NCBI RefSeq assembly: GCF_004793765.1
Contig: NZ_SRYM01000032.1
Span: forward strand, 1-44,746
Source of the DNA: Parabacteroides distasonis
Lineage (GTDB): Bacteria > Bacteroidota > Bacteroidia > Bacteroidales > Tannerellaceae
DNA length: 44,746 nt
Direction: 5' to 3'
The translations under genes were made by a program, and so were the position numbers. Below, one piece after another: positions 7,754 through 16,280 of this stretch; within the stretch, counting starts at the first letter, position 1, and the number at the start of each line of letters is the position of its first letter. A model generated the notes under the pieces. That model had not been told where the DNA came from, did not search any database, and saw nothing but the letters and a program-made list of their open reading frames with translations.

Positions 7754-9213
7754 TTTATAGAGATAAGAAGTTCTTTGTGAAAGCAACCATGTCGCAATTA
7801 TTAATATTATTATTTGCGCTGATTTGCTATTGTAGTATGGATCTCGAATCCTTTTATACGAAGACGGTATTTGAGATTTCTTATTTGCTTGTAATGATAC
7901 AAGCTTTTTATGTACAGAGACGCTTACATGAAGATTGGAAAAATATCTCGAATTTATTCTTATTCTTTTTTTTCTTCTTTTTAGGTAATAGGTTCCTGTT
8001 TGATCTGGTATCAGATGAATATAATGTTTGTTATTTCGAATTTTTTCTAAATAGGATGGTCAATGTTGCAGTTGTCAATAGGGCTTTGTTTAATTTGATC
8101 ATTGCGGTGTGTAGCTATACAATAGGAACAATATGGTGGATTAGTCGTAAACAGGGTAGGCGTAATGAAAAGATTCCATATTTGAGTGTTGCTGGCTTGA
8201 TGTCACAAAAAACTGTGTATTTAATGCTTTTCATAGGCTTTGTGTTCAAAGGTTATTATTCATATCAAACATACCAGGCGTTACTTACTCAGGGGTATTT
8301 GCAATATTTCATAGGAGGGTTTGATATAAATAGGAACTTGTTGATGATGTTCTTGGAAGCTTTCTATGAAATTGCGATATTTATTCTTATCAGTCAAAAA
8401 GAAAGACTGAATAAAATAGATATTTTGTTAATTATAGTATATGTAATCATGTCGTTGGCTACGGGACAGAGAGGTTTTGCTATGCTTTCCTTCGTGTTCA
8501 TTCTGTTTTATATGTATAAATTGGGTAGGATAAAATTGGGATTCACGGCGATAGTGGTACTCGGAATCGTGCTCTTTGTGGTTGCTAGTTCTATGAGTTA
8601 TATTCGTGGAGGAAAAGAGTTTTCTATGGAAGAGATCATGAATGCGTTTTTTGATTTCTTTTATGGACAATCTATTTCTATAACAGTTTTGGTTGCGACG
8701 ATAGATTATGAGAATTATATAGATTTTTCTTTTTGGGATTTGTTTGGACATATTCGTTATCTTTTGACTTATTATTGGGATAAGTTGACATTTCAGTTTG
8801 AACGTCCTGTAGATGCGCTTACTCTTCAGGCTGAAGAATATAAGTGGTATGGGCAGTATATTTCTAGTATAACTAATCAAGATATGTTTTATCGTGGACT
8901 AGGATTAGGCTCTTCTTATATGGGACAGTTTTATGCCGTAGGTAAGGAGTATATGCAATTACTTGGAGGTGTTTTTGTTGGTTATCTTGTGGAATTTCTT
9001 TATGATAAAGTATGTTTGCCTCATTTCTTAAAACGTTTTTGGGCTTTCCACGCATTGACGATAATTGTATTTATTTCAAGAGCTAATTTGTTTGAATTTA
9101 TTAATATGCAGTGGCATGTATATGTGGTGTCTGTTTTATTATATATTTATTTTATTCATCTAAATAGAATTCTTTATCGTAGAACTAATAATAAATGTAG
9201 CAAATATGTATAA
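7750..9213 (+). CDS. wzy: Wzy-like oligosaccharide repeat-unit polymerase
   Basis: This 487-residue protein has about 11-12 hydrophobic segments and one larger polar stretch (roughly residues 310-385, rich in Tyr, Phe and charged residues), the usual pattern of Wzy-type polymerases with a big periplasmic loop. The segment ATGQRGFAMLSFVFILFYMYKLGRIKLGF resembles the T-G-x-R-G signature often seen in this group. It should join lipid-linked repeat units in the periplasm after flipping. Families of this kind are highly divergent, so the call rests on topology, the short motif and position between sugar-activation and transferase genes. It overlaps its upstream neighbour by ATGA and the next gene by eight bases. 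Confidence 0.75.
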   Translation: MIYRDKKFFVKATMSQLLILLFALICYCSMDLESFYTKTVFEISYLLVMIQAFYVQRRLHEDWKNISNLFLFFFFFFLGNRFLFDLVSDEYNVCYFEFFLNRMVNVAVVNRALFNLIIAVCSYTIGTIWWISRKQGRRNEKIPYLSVAGLMSQKTVYLMLFIGFVFKGYYSYQTYQALLTQGYLQYFIGGFDINRNLLMMFLEAFYEIAIFILISQKERLNKIDILLIIVYVIMSLATGQRGFAMLSFVFILFYMYKLGRIKLGFTAIVVLGIVLFVVASSMSYIRGGKEFSMEEIMNAFFDFFYGQSISITVLVATIDYENYIDFSFWDLFGHIRYLLTYYWDKLTFQFERPVDALTLQAEEYKWYGQYISSITNQDMFYRGLGLGSSYMGQFYAVGKEYMQLLGGVFVGYLVEFLYDKVCLPHFLKRFWAFHALTIIVFISRANLFEFINMQWHVYVVSVLLYIYFIHLNRILYRRTNNKCSKYV

Positions 9214-10189
9214 ACTATCAATTGTCGTTCCCATTTATATGGTGGAAAATTATATAGAACGATGTGCTATATCTTTGTTTCAACAAACACTGTCTGATGT
9301 GGAATTTATATTCATTGATGATAGATCTCCGGATAAAAGCGTAGACGTGTTGAAACAAGTTATTTCTAATTTTACTTCGCTTCAAGATTCTATCCGTATA
9401 GTAGAGCATCCAAATAATAGAGGATTAGCCGCGGCAAGAATAACCGGCATAAAACAAGCACGGGGAGAATATATAGCTTTTTGTGATTCTGATGATTGGG
9501 TAGATTCGAATTTGTATGAGCAGATGTATGAAGTGGCCAAAAGAAATGATGCGGATTTGGTTTATTGCAATTTTGAAATGGAGTATCTTTCGAAAACGAA
9601 AGTAGCGGACTTGCCGAAGAAACAGAATGTAGATGATTATATCCGATTTATGATGATGGGTGCTATCCCTTTTTATTCTTGGATTAGGTTGTATCGAAAA
9701 AATATATTACAAGAGCGTGTTGATGAATTGTATCAACTTGGAATCAATATGTGGGAGGACGTTTTAATGAATATGAGATTGTCTTTTTGTCTTAAACAGA
9801 TAGCCTTTTGCCCTGTAGCCGGATATCATTATAACCAGTGTAACTTGAATTCATACACTTTTGTTCGGAGTGAACAATCGCAAAGAAACATACTAGAGGT
9901 GGTTCGTTTGGTTTCTTTGGTTGTTGAGAAGTGGCAGATTTTCATGTTCCCGCTAAGTTGTTTTAGGCTTAATGCATTGTATTCTATTAGTTCTCATTCC
10001 TCAATAGAGGATTTGAAAAAGATGAATTGGCCTTATTCTGTTGAAGATAATAGGTGTATTTGGAAACATCCTATCATGTCTGTTGATAATAAACTGTTCT
10101 TGACATTATTGAGTTTCCGATTGTATAAAACAGCTTATATCTATATGCGAATTAAAAGAAAAATCAAAAATATTATTTTGTTTAAATGA
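9206..10189 (+). CDS. Family 2 glycosyltransferase
   Basis: This 327-residue protein has a GT-A fold N-terminus: LSIVVPIYMVENYIERCAIS, then FIFIDDRSPD, GLAAARITGI and the metal-binding YIAFCDSDDWV. A later WEDVLMNMRLSF carries the Glu-Asp pair typical of the catalytic base region in GT2. It would transfer a sugar from an NDP donor onto the growing lipid-linked repeat unit at the cytoplasmic face. Donor and acceptor cannot be told from the sequence. It is coupled by overlap to genes on both sides, an eight-base overlap upstream and ATGA downstream, so it belongs to the wzx-to-GT52 transcription unit. Confidence 0.88.
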   Translation: MYKLSIVVPIYMVENYIERCAISLFQQTLSDVEFIFIDDRSPDKSVDVLKQVISNFTSLQDSIRIVEHPNNRGLAAARITGIKQARGEYIAFCDSDDWVDSNLYEQMYEVAKRNDADLVYCNFEMEYLSKTKVADLPKKQNVDDYIRFMMMGAIPFYSWIRLYRKNILQERVDELYQLGINMWEDVLMNMRLSFCLKQIAFCPVAGYHYNQCNLNSYTFVRSEQSQRNILEVVRLVSLVVEKWQIFMFPLSCFRLNALYSISSHSSIEDLKKMNWPYSVEDNRCIWKHPIMSVDNKLFLTLLSFRLYKTAYIYMRIKRKIKNIILFK

Positions 10190-11154
10190 GTAATAAGGAG
10201 ATAACACACGTATGTTTGGTGGAAACGGTATATACCTTGTTTCTTTATATGCTTCTTGTCGAAGAGGAGGACTATGAGCATACATTCTTTTTTTGCTCGT
10301 CATTGTTACCTGCTGAGATCAAGAAGAAACTACCTCAATCACATTGTTTCAAATTACCCCACAAACGATATCATAAATGGATTTTTCGTATTCTTTTGTA
10401 TTATACATCTGCTTTACGATGGCCATTCATAAAGCGTTGTACTATTTATGGGAGTGATAATTATCTGTTTAGTTCTGGAATAATTCGTAATAATCGTTTG
10501 AATTTGTTGGAAGATGGAACTTCTAATTATTCATTAACTTATGTTGATCCAAAATTGTACACTTTGAGAAGTTGGCTGATGGGATCTATTGCGGCTTGCG
10601 GATGCGGAGGTAGAGCCCCTAACGTTGAAAAAATCTATTTGACAGGCTTGCTATCTATACCGGAAGAGATACGATCGAAAGTTGAACTTTTTTCTGTTCG
10701 TGATCACTGGGAAAAACTAACTGTTACTTATCAAAGAAAAATTCTAAGTTTGTTCGATATCTCTATCGATGTAATCCGAGATTTGCGTAGATATACTGAT
10801 GTTTTATTTACGCAACCCATGTATGAAGATGGGCTTTTAATAAAAGAGGAGGAAATCGCTTTATACAAACAACTTTTGTCGAATAGCAATAAATGTAAAT
10901 TGGTCATAAAAGTTCATCCTCGTGATAAGATGGATTATCGGGATTTGTTCCCTGATGCATATATATTAAAGACGAAAGTTCCCATGGAGCTACTTTCTAT
11001 TTTAGGTGTTCAGTTTAAGGAAGTGTATACGGTGTTTTCCACAGCGGCTCTTTCGTTACCTTACAAGGCTAATATTCATTTTATGGGGACATCTGTACAT
11101 CCTAATTTAGTAAAACATAGAGGAATTATTGAGTATGATGATTGTTTTTTTTGA
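10186..11154 (+). CDS. GT52-like sialyltransferase family protein
   Basis: This 322-residue protein resembles GT52-type (lipooligosaccharide sialyltransferase-like) enzymes. The supporting motifs are LNLLEDGTSNYSL near residue 105, with the acidic pair before Gly; KLVIKVHPRDKMDY...FPDAYILKTKVPMELL near residues 240-270, with the His-Pro motif that binds the CMP donor; and VYTVFSTAALSLPYKANIHFMGT near 285, with the Ser-Thr pair. This fits the two preceding genes, which make and activate a nonulosonic acid, so the protein is the likely transferase that adds it to the glycan. The family call is by motif recognition and is less certain than for the GT2 and GT4 genes. The gene ends the overlapping run; 96 bases without a gene follow. 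Confidence 0.65.
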   Translation: MSNKEITHVCLVETVYTLFLYMLLVEEEDYEHTFFFCSSLLPAEIKKKLPQSHCFKLPHKRYHKWIFRILLYYTSALRWPFIKRCTIYGSDNYLFSSGIIRNNRLNLLEDGTSNYSLTYVDPKLYTLRSWLMGSIAACGCGGRAPNVEKIYLTGLLSIPEEIRSKVELFSVRDHWEKLTVTYQRKILSLFDISIDVIRDLRRYTDVLFTQPMYEDGLLIKEEEIALYKQLLSNSNKCKLVIKVHPRDKMDYRDLFPDAYILKTKVPMELLSILGVQFKEVYTVFSTAALSLPYKANIHFMGTSVHPNLVKHRGIIEYDDCFF

Positions 11155-11250
11155 AGAATTGTCTATGTTGTTACCTATGCTTAGGATCTGTTTTAGAATT
11201 TGTCTTTTGATGGATGTAAGTTTGTTGGTTTATAATAAATTATCAGTGAA

Positions 11251-12360
11251 ATGAAAATACTTCATGTTATCGATCATTTAGGAATTGGTGGTGCTCAAAA
11301 ACTTGTTTGTGATTTAGCCCAATTACAGTTAGCAAAAGGCCTCTCTGTATCAGTATTATCTCTGTGCAAAACCGATTCTTTTTTAGAAGTGGAATTGCAT
11401 AAAAAAGGCATTAAAGTGGATTGTGTATATAAAAGTATCCGATCTATATATAACCCTTTGACGATATTAAAGATTCATAAGTACCTAAACGAAGCGGATA
11501 TTGTTCATGTGCATCTTTTCCCCGCTAATTATTGGTGCGCATTTTACAAGTTTTTCTTAAATAAGAAACTAAAGTTGATAACAACAGAGCATAACACAAA
11601 TAATAGGAGGCGAAATAAAAGCTATTTTAAGTATATTGATAGGTTTATATATGGAGTGTATGATGCTGTAGTTGCATGTTCACAAAAAGCCCAACAGACC
11701 CTAGAAGGTTATTTGAACAATAGTGATAAGAATAAAGTGCTATTTATTAGTAATGGTGTTCCTATAGCTTCTTTTCAGCAAGCGGTAGGATATGATAAGG
11801 CCGAACTGTATGGAGTGAAAGATGGTGTAAAGGTTGTGACAATGGTCGCTCGTGTCCAAGAACCGAAAGATCAAAGTACAGTTATCCGTTGCTTAAAATA
11901 CTTGGATGAGGATATACATGCTTCGTTTGTTGGGGATGGGGTGTTGAGAGAGGATTGCGAATTTTTAGCAAAGAAATTAGGAGTTGCTGCTCGATGCCAT
12001 TTTTTAGGCTTTAGAAAGGATGTATCCCGTATAGTGAAGACTTCGGATATAAATGTGTTGTCATCTAAATGGGAAGGGTTGTCGTTATCGTCTGTGGAAT
12101 GTATGGCTACAGGAAAACCTTTTATCGGTACAAATGTACAAGGTATTAAAGAAATCGTAACAGGAGCAGGTTTGTTATTTGAATGTGGAGACGAAAAGGG
12201 GCTTGCCACGATTATTAAGCGCCTTTTAGAATCAAAGGAGTTATATCAATCTGTATCATATTCCTGTTATTCTCGAGCTAAAGAGTATGATATACTTTAT
12301 ACCCATAATGCTTATATGAATTTGTATTTTGAGATTTTAAATGAGACTATACATGAGTAA
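11251..12360 (+). CDS. Family 4 glycosyltransferase
   Basis: This 369-residue GT-B enzyme starts MKILHVIDHLGIGGAQKLVCDLA, a characteristic GT4 opening. The C-terminal donor-binding half carries VVTMVARVQEPKDQ, SFVGDGVLRED and the E-x7-E motif in SKWEGLSLSSVECMATGKP, near residue 280. It should be a retaining transferase that extends the repeat unit at the cytoplasmic face of the membrane. The 96 bases upstream contain no clear promoter of the TTTG...TAnnTTTG kind, so it is probably part of the same transcript as the genes before it. Its 3' end touches the next GT4 gene. Sugar specificity is unknown. Confidence 0.88.
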   Translation: MKILHVIDHLGIGGAQKLVCDLAQLQLAKGLSVSVLSLCKTDSFLEVELHKKGIKVDCVYKSIRSIYNPLTILKIHKYLNEADIVHVHLFPANYWCAFYKFFLNKKLKLITTEHNTNNRRRNKSYFKYIDRFIYGVYDAVVACSQKAQQTLEGYLNNSDKNKVLFISNGVPIASFQQAVGYDKAELYGVKDGVKVVTMVARVQEPKDQSTVIRCLKYLDEDIHASFVGDGVLREDCEFLAKKLGVAARCHFLGFRKDVSRIVKTSDINVLSSKWEGLSLSSVECMATGKPFIGTNVQGIKEIVTGAGLLFECGDEKGLATIIKRLLESKELYQSVSYSCYSRAKEYDILYTHNAYMNLYFEILNETIHE

Positions 12361-12376
12361 GCGTTCGTATCCATAT

Positions 12377-13504
12377 ATGACAAAATTATTTATCGTCCTC
12401 AACGAGGACTATTTCCTTCTTACGCACCGTAAGGAGCTGGCTGTTCGTGCGCAAGAATCTGGCTATGACGTGACGATCGTGGCCAAGAATACCGGACGTA
12501 GGAAGCAGGTGGAAGCATTAGGGCTGAAAATGGTGGAGCTTCCTATTAATCCGACGGGAAAAAATCCGATAGAGGAGCTAAAGGCTTTCTGGTTTCTTTA
12601 TCGATTATATAAACGGGAGAAACCAGATATCGTGCATCATGTAGGCTTGAAAGTTATCCTTTGGGGTGGATTGGCCGCAAAACTGACCGATGTGAAGGGT
12701 GTAGTGAACGCTGTCAGTGGCTTGGGAGTGATGTTCTCATTGGAGAAAGAATCTCGGTTGACAAGTTTGATTTTGAGTGTTCTCCGTTTCTCAAATCACC
12801 GGAAAAACTTGATTAATATATTCCAGAACCATGAGGATGAACGGTTGTTTATCGAGAAAGGGGTGGTAACTCATGATCAAATCCGGTTCATTAAAGGATC
12901 GGGAGTGGATCTGAAGAGGTACGCCTATACTCTGGAGCCTGTCTCGGATAAGATTCGGATACTGTTCACGGCAAGGATGGTAGAGGAGAAAGGGGTTTGG
13001 GTATTGGTGAATGCCGCAGAGTCGCTCCGGAAGGAATATGAGGGGCGTGTATGCTTCCTGCTTTGTGGTGGTTTGTCCTCAAATCCCAAGGCGATCAAGG
13101 AGGAGGAATTGAACGATCGTTGTGATGGGAATTATATACAATGGCTGGGATATCGGTCGGATGTGCCGGATTTGTTGAGATCTTCTCATATCGTGGCTTT
13201 CCCTAGTTATTACCGAGAGGGAGTGCCGAAGTCGTTGATTGAGGCTACGGCTATTGGGCGACCAATCGTTACGACCGACTCCATCGGTTGCAAGGATACG
13301 GTAGAGGATGGGACGAATGGTTTTTTGGTTCCTATTAAAGATAACGAGGCATTAGCCGAGAAGTTGAGGATTTTGATTGATGACACAGATTTGAGGAAAC
13401 GGATGGGACTCCATTCACGGCAGATCGCGGAGCGGGATTTTTCCTTGGATGATGTTATCGCAAAGCATTTGTTGATTTATAGGGAATTGTTGCATTGTCA
13501 ATAG
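12377..13504 (+). CDS. Family 4 glycosyltransferase (PglA/EpsD-like)
   Basis: This protein is 375 residues long if started at the ATG at 12377. Upstream ATGs at 12341 and 12353 overlap the preceding gene and add only a short basic stretch. The N-terminus TKLFIVLNEDYFLLTHRKELAVRAQESGYDVTIVAK resembles GT4 enzymes that act early on lipid-linked intermediates (PglA-like). The C-terminal E-x7-E is in YREGVPKSLIEATAIGRPIVTTDS. Codon composition is clearly less AT-rich than in 4161-12360, so the gene may have a different history or be more host-adapted. It could be the first transferase acting after chain initiation, but no initiating sugar-phosphate transferase is encoded next to it. 189 bases without a gene follow. 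Confidence 0.85.
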   Translation: MTKLFIVLNEDYFLLTHRKELAVRAQESGYDVTIVAKNTGRRKQVEALGLKMVELPINPTGKNPIEELKAFWFLYRLYKREKPDIVHHVGLKVILWGGLAAKLTDVKGVVNAVSGLGVMFSLEKESRLTSLILSVLRFSNHRKNLINIFQNHEDERLFIEKGVVTHDQIRFIKGSGVDLKRYAYTLEPVSDKIRILFTARMVEEKGVWVLVNAAESLRKEYEGRVCFLLCGGLSSNPKAIKEEELNDRCDGNYIQWLGYRSDVPDLLRSSHIVAFPSYYREGVPKSLIEATAIGRPIVTTDSIGCKDTVEDGTNGFLVPIKDNEALAEKLRILIDDTDLRKRMGLHSRQIAERDFSLDDVIAKHLLIYRELLHCQ

Positions 13505-13693
13505 TCCCAATATGGATAGGATTCTTTCTTGAATGATCATATTAATGAGGAAATCTTGTCGACTGAAGAGCAAGCCTCTCACCCCAAAAGGCGGTTAAAT
13601 TTGATGAAGGAACTGCTTTCTTGATAAATCAAAGCCTTATTTTCTGCCTGTAACAGGCTTCCTTACACAAATCTTTTTTCAACATACATATTT

Positions 13694-14746
13694 ATGAAGG
13701 TTTTACTGACCGGCTCTGCCGGCTTTATCGCCTCGTTTGTCGCACGGCGTTTGCTGGAGCGGGGAGACGAGGTCGTAGGTTTGGATAATGTCAATGGGTA
13801 TTATGATACGGCTTTGAAGTATGGTCGCTTGAAGGAGGCGGGTATATGGGAAGAGGAGGTGGATTGGTATAAATTGACTCCGAGCCATACGTATGAGAAA
13901 TATCGTTTTATCCGGATGAATCTGGAAGATCGGCAAGCGATGCGGATGCTTTTTGCCAACGAGGGGTTCGATGCGGTGGTTAATTTGGCCGCCCAGGCGG
14001 GCGTACGTTATTCGATCACGAATCCGTATGCGTACGTGGAATCGAACTTGGATGGTTTTATCAATGTGCTGGAGGGATGTAGGCATCATAAGGTGAGTCA
14101 TTTGGTGTATGCCAGCTCCAGCAGCGTGTATGGGCTGAACGCTGATGTGCCTTTTTCGGAGAAAACGAGTATCGCCCATCCCGTTAGCTTGTATGCCGCA
14201 TCCAAGAAATCTAACGAGTTGATGGCACACGCATATAGCCAATTGTATGGGATTCCTACCACGGGTCTGCGCTTCTTTACGGTATATGGTCCATGGGGGA
14301 GACCGGATATGTCTCCTTTCCTGTTTGCTGACGCTATTCTGCATGATCGTTCGATCAAGGTGTTCAATAACGGGGATATGTTACGCGACTTCACGTATAT
14401 CGATGATATTGTTGAGGGGGTGATACGGGTCTTGGACTGTCCGGCTACATCGAATCCGGATTGGGATCCGGAACATCCGGATCCCAGCTCCTCTTCCGCA
14501 TCCTATCGTATTTATAATATCGGTAACTCTCAGCCGGTTAGATTGATGGATTTTATACAAGCTATTGAGATCGCTTGCGGGAAAGAGGCAGTGAAGGATT
14601 TCCTTCCGATGCAACCGGGGGACGTGTATCAGACGAACGCCGATACTACGTTGCTTCAACGGGCGGTGGGTTTTAAGCCTTCGACGGATATTCAAGAGGG
14701 TGTTGATCGGACTGTGGCATGGTTTAAATCATATTATAATCTATAA
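13694..14746 (+). CDS. UDP-glucuronate 4-epimerase-like SDR enzyme
   Basis: This 350-residue extended short-chain dehydrogenase/reductase interconverts UDP-glucuronate and UDP-galacturonate in close homologues. Visible are the NAD-binding VLLTGSAGFIASFVARRLL at the N-terminus, LDNVNGYYDTALKYGRL, which is characteristic of the uronate epimerase subgroup, LAAQAGVRYSITNPYAYVESN, the catalytic Tyr-x3-Lys in SLYAASKKSNELMAHAYS, and GLRFFTVYGPWGRPDM. The third Gly of the GxxGxxG motif is Ala here, a minor change. It is followed 15 bases later by UDP-glucose dehydrogenase, its expected substrate supplier, so the pair should give UDP-glucuronate and UDP-galacturonate for the glycan. The start is the ATG at 13694, after a 189-base spacer that includes a small GCCTG-TAA-CAGGC hairpin. 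Confidence 0.88.
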   Translation: MKVLLTGSAGFIASFVARRLLERGDEVVGLDNVNGYYDTALKYGRLKEAGIWEEEVDWYKLTPSHTYEKYRFIRMNLEDRQAMRMLFANEGFDAVVNLAAQAGVRYSITNPYAYVESNLDGFINVLEGCRHHKVSHLVYASSSSVYGLNADVPFSEKTSIAHPVSLYAASKKSNELMAHAYSQLYGIPTTGLRFFTVYGPWGRPDMSPFLFADAILHDRSIKVFNNGDMLRDFTYIDDIVEGVIRVLDCPATSNPDWDPEHPDPSSSSASYRIYNIGNSQPVRLMDFIQAIEIACGKEAVKDFLPMQPGDVYQTNADTTLLQRAVGFKPSTDIQEGVDRTVAWFKSYYNL

Positions 14747-14761
14747 AATAAATTCTACGGT

Positions 14762-16084
14762 ATGAAAATAGCGATTGTCGGGACAGGATATGTCGGTTTG
14801 GTAACGGGTACCTGTTTCTCGGAGATGGGGGTGGACGTTACGTGTGTGGATGTGGTGGCCGAGAAGATCGAGAACTTGAAGAAGGGTGTTATCCCTATTT
14901 ATGAGCCGGGCTTGGAGGATATGGTCCATAAGAATTATAAGGCCGGACGTTTGAAGTTCACGACGGATCTCGCCTCCGTGCTGGATGACGTAGAGGTGGT
15001 GTTTAGTGCGGTAGGTACGCCTCCGGACGAGGATGGCAGCGCAGATCTGCGTTATGTTCTGGAGGTGGCTCGTACGGTAGGGCGACATATCAATAAATAT
15101 ACGTTAGTGGTGACTAAAAGTACGGTGCCGGTGGGTACGGCCCGGAAGGTGAAGGTCGCTATTCAAGGGGAATTGGATAAACGAGGGGTGTCTGTTGAGT
15201 TTGACGTGGCCAGTAATCCGGAGTTCCTGAAAGAGGGTAATGCGGTGGACGATTTCATGAAGCCGGATCGTGTGGTGGTCGGCGTGGAATCGGATCGGGC
15301 ACGAAAGCTGATGGAGAAGTTGTACAAGCCGTTCATGATGAATAACTATCGCTTGATCTTTACGGATGTTCCTTCTGCCGAGATGATCAAATACGCCGCT
15401 AATTCCATGTTGGCTACCCGTATCAGTTTTATGAATGATATCGCTAATCTTTGTGAGTTGGTGGGTGCCGATGTGAACATGGTGCGTAAGGGGATAGGCT
15501 CGGACAGCCGTATCGGGAGTAAGTTCTTGTACCCGGGCTGTGGCTATGGCGGCTCTTGTTTCCCGAAAGACGTAAAGGCGTTGATCAAGACGGCGGAAAA
15601 GAATGGCTATACGATGAATGTCTTGAGAGCGGTCGAGGAGGTGAACGAGCGGCAAAAGAGCGTGTTGTTCCGTAAACTTCAAAAACATATCCCGGACTTA
15701 TCCGGTAAGACGGTGGCCTTGTGGGGCTTGGCCTTTAAACCGGAGACGGATGATATGCGTGAGGCTACCTCTTTGGTCTTGGTCGATTTGCTGACGAAAG
15801 CGGGTGCTACGGTCAAGGTATATGATCCGATCGCCATGACGGAGTGCAGGCGTAGGCTGGGCGACAAGGTTGTCTATGCGAGTGATATGTATGACGCTAC
15901 GGTGGATACGGATGCGTTGTTGCTGGTTACGGAATGGAAGGAGTTCCGTATCCCTAGCTGGGCTGTACTTAAAAAGCTTATGCGTAATTCCTTATTGATC
16001 GATGGCCGTAATATTTATGATGCCCAAGAGCTTTATGAGACTGGCTTTACCTATGAGTGTATAGGGATGAGCGCAAGGTCGTGA
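14762..16084 (+). CDS. ugd: UDP-glucose 6-dehydrogenase
   Basis: This 440-residue NAD-dependent enzyme oxidises UDP-glucose twice to UDP-glucuronate. Features are the N-terminal Rossmann KIAIVGTGYVGLVTGTCFSEMG, STVPVGTARKV, SNPEFLKEGNAVDDFMKPDRVVVG, and the catalytic Cys in GCGYGGSCFPKDVKAL. The C-terminal half has VALWGLAFKPETDDMREATS and LLIDGRNIYD. Length is normal for the family. The last residues (IGMSARS) run into DNA that in another frame is a manC 3' remnant, so the end of this gene may have been altered by the same rearrangement. It pairs with the upstream uronate epimerase in an operon-like arrangement and ends the polysaccharide region, followed by a terminator hairpin at 16209-16279. 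Confidence 0.93.
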   Translation: MKIAIVGTGYVGLVTGTCFSEMGVDVTCVDVVAEKIENLKKGVIPIYEPGLEDMVHKNYKAGRLKFTTDLASVLDDVEVVFSAVGTPPDEDGSADLRYVLEVARTVGRHINKYTLVVTKSTVPVGTARKVKVAIQGELDKRGVSVEFDVASNPEFLKEGNAVDDFMKPDRVVVGVESDRARKLMEKLYKPFMMNNYRLIFTDVPSAEMIKYAANSMLATRISFMNDIANLCELVGADVNMVRKGIGSDSRIGSKFLYPGCGYGGSCFPKDVKALIKTAEKNGYTMNVLRAVEEVNERQKSVLFRKLQKHIPDLSGKTVALWGLAFKPETDDMREATSLVLVDLLTKAGATVKVYDPIAMTECRRRLGDKVVYASDMYDATVDTDALLLVTEWKEFRIPSWAVLKKLMRNSLLIDGRNIYDAQELYETGFTYECIGMSARS

Positions 16085-16179
16085 TTGAAGGATTTAAGGA
16101 TTATATTGTAGCTGAAAAGAATGGGCGACTATTGATTTGTCGTTTGCGGAATGAGCAAATGATAAAGGAGTGGGGAAGA
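16075..16179 (+). pseudogene. 3' remnant of mannose-1-phosphate guanylyltransferase (manC-like)
   Basis: Translated in the frame of the ATG at 16057, this stretch reads KVVIEGFKDYIVAEKNGRLL and continues ICRLRNEQMIKEW. It closely resembles the end of the Bacteroidota mannose-1-phosphate guanylyltransferase, where a left-handed helix-like strand with DYIVAE and LLICxxxxEQ.IK is conserved. Nothing of the remaining 300-odd residues, such as the N-terminal nucleotidyltransferase domain, is present. The piece overlaps the last few codons of ugd in another frame. The simplest reading is a deletion that removed most of a manC gene and joined its end to ugd. The 70-residue open frame is unlikely to make a functional protein. 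Similarity is from memory of the family, not an alignment. Confidence 0.65.
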
Positions 16180-16208
16180 TCGGGATTTTCTTGTTTTCTG
16201 ATAAACTT

Positions 16209-16279
16209 AAAAATAATCACCTTGGACATTCATTTCCTCTTTGAAGGGGGAGACGAATGGCTGGGGTGATTATTTTTTT
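16209..16279 (+). terminator. Terminator hairpin closing the polysaccharide region
   Basis: The 13-base arm AAAAATAATCACC (16209-16221) pairs exactly with GGTGATTATTTTT (16265-16277), around a 43-base loop that can form a second short stem (CATTC/GAATG). A run of seven T follows inside and after the right arm. The arms start and end with A and T runs, so the hairpin could work in both directions. Confidence 0.75.
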
Positions 16280-16280
16280 A

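Noticed and set aside
16057-16269. A 70-codon reading frame after ugd as a real small gene
   Set aside because: Its first part is better explained as the leftover end of manC and the rest runs into the terminator hairpin, with no start signal of its own.
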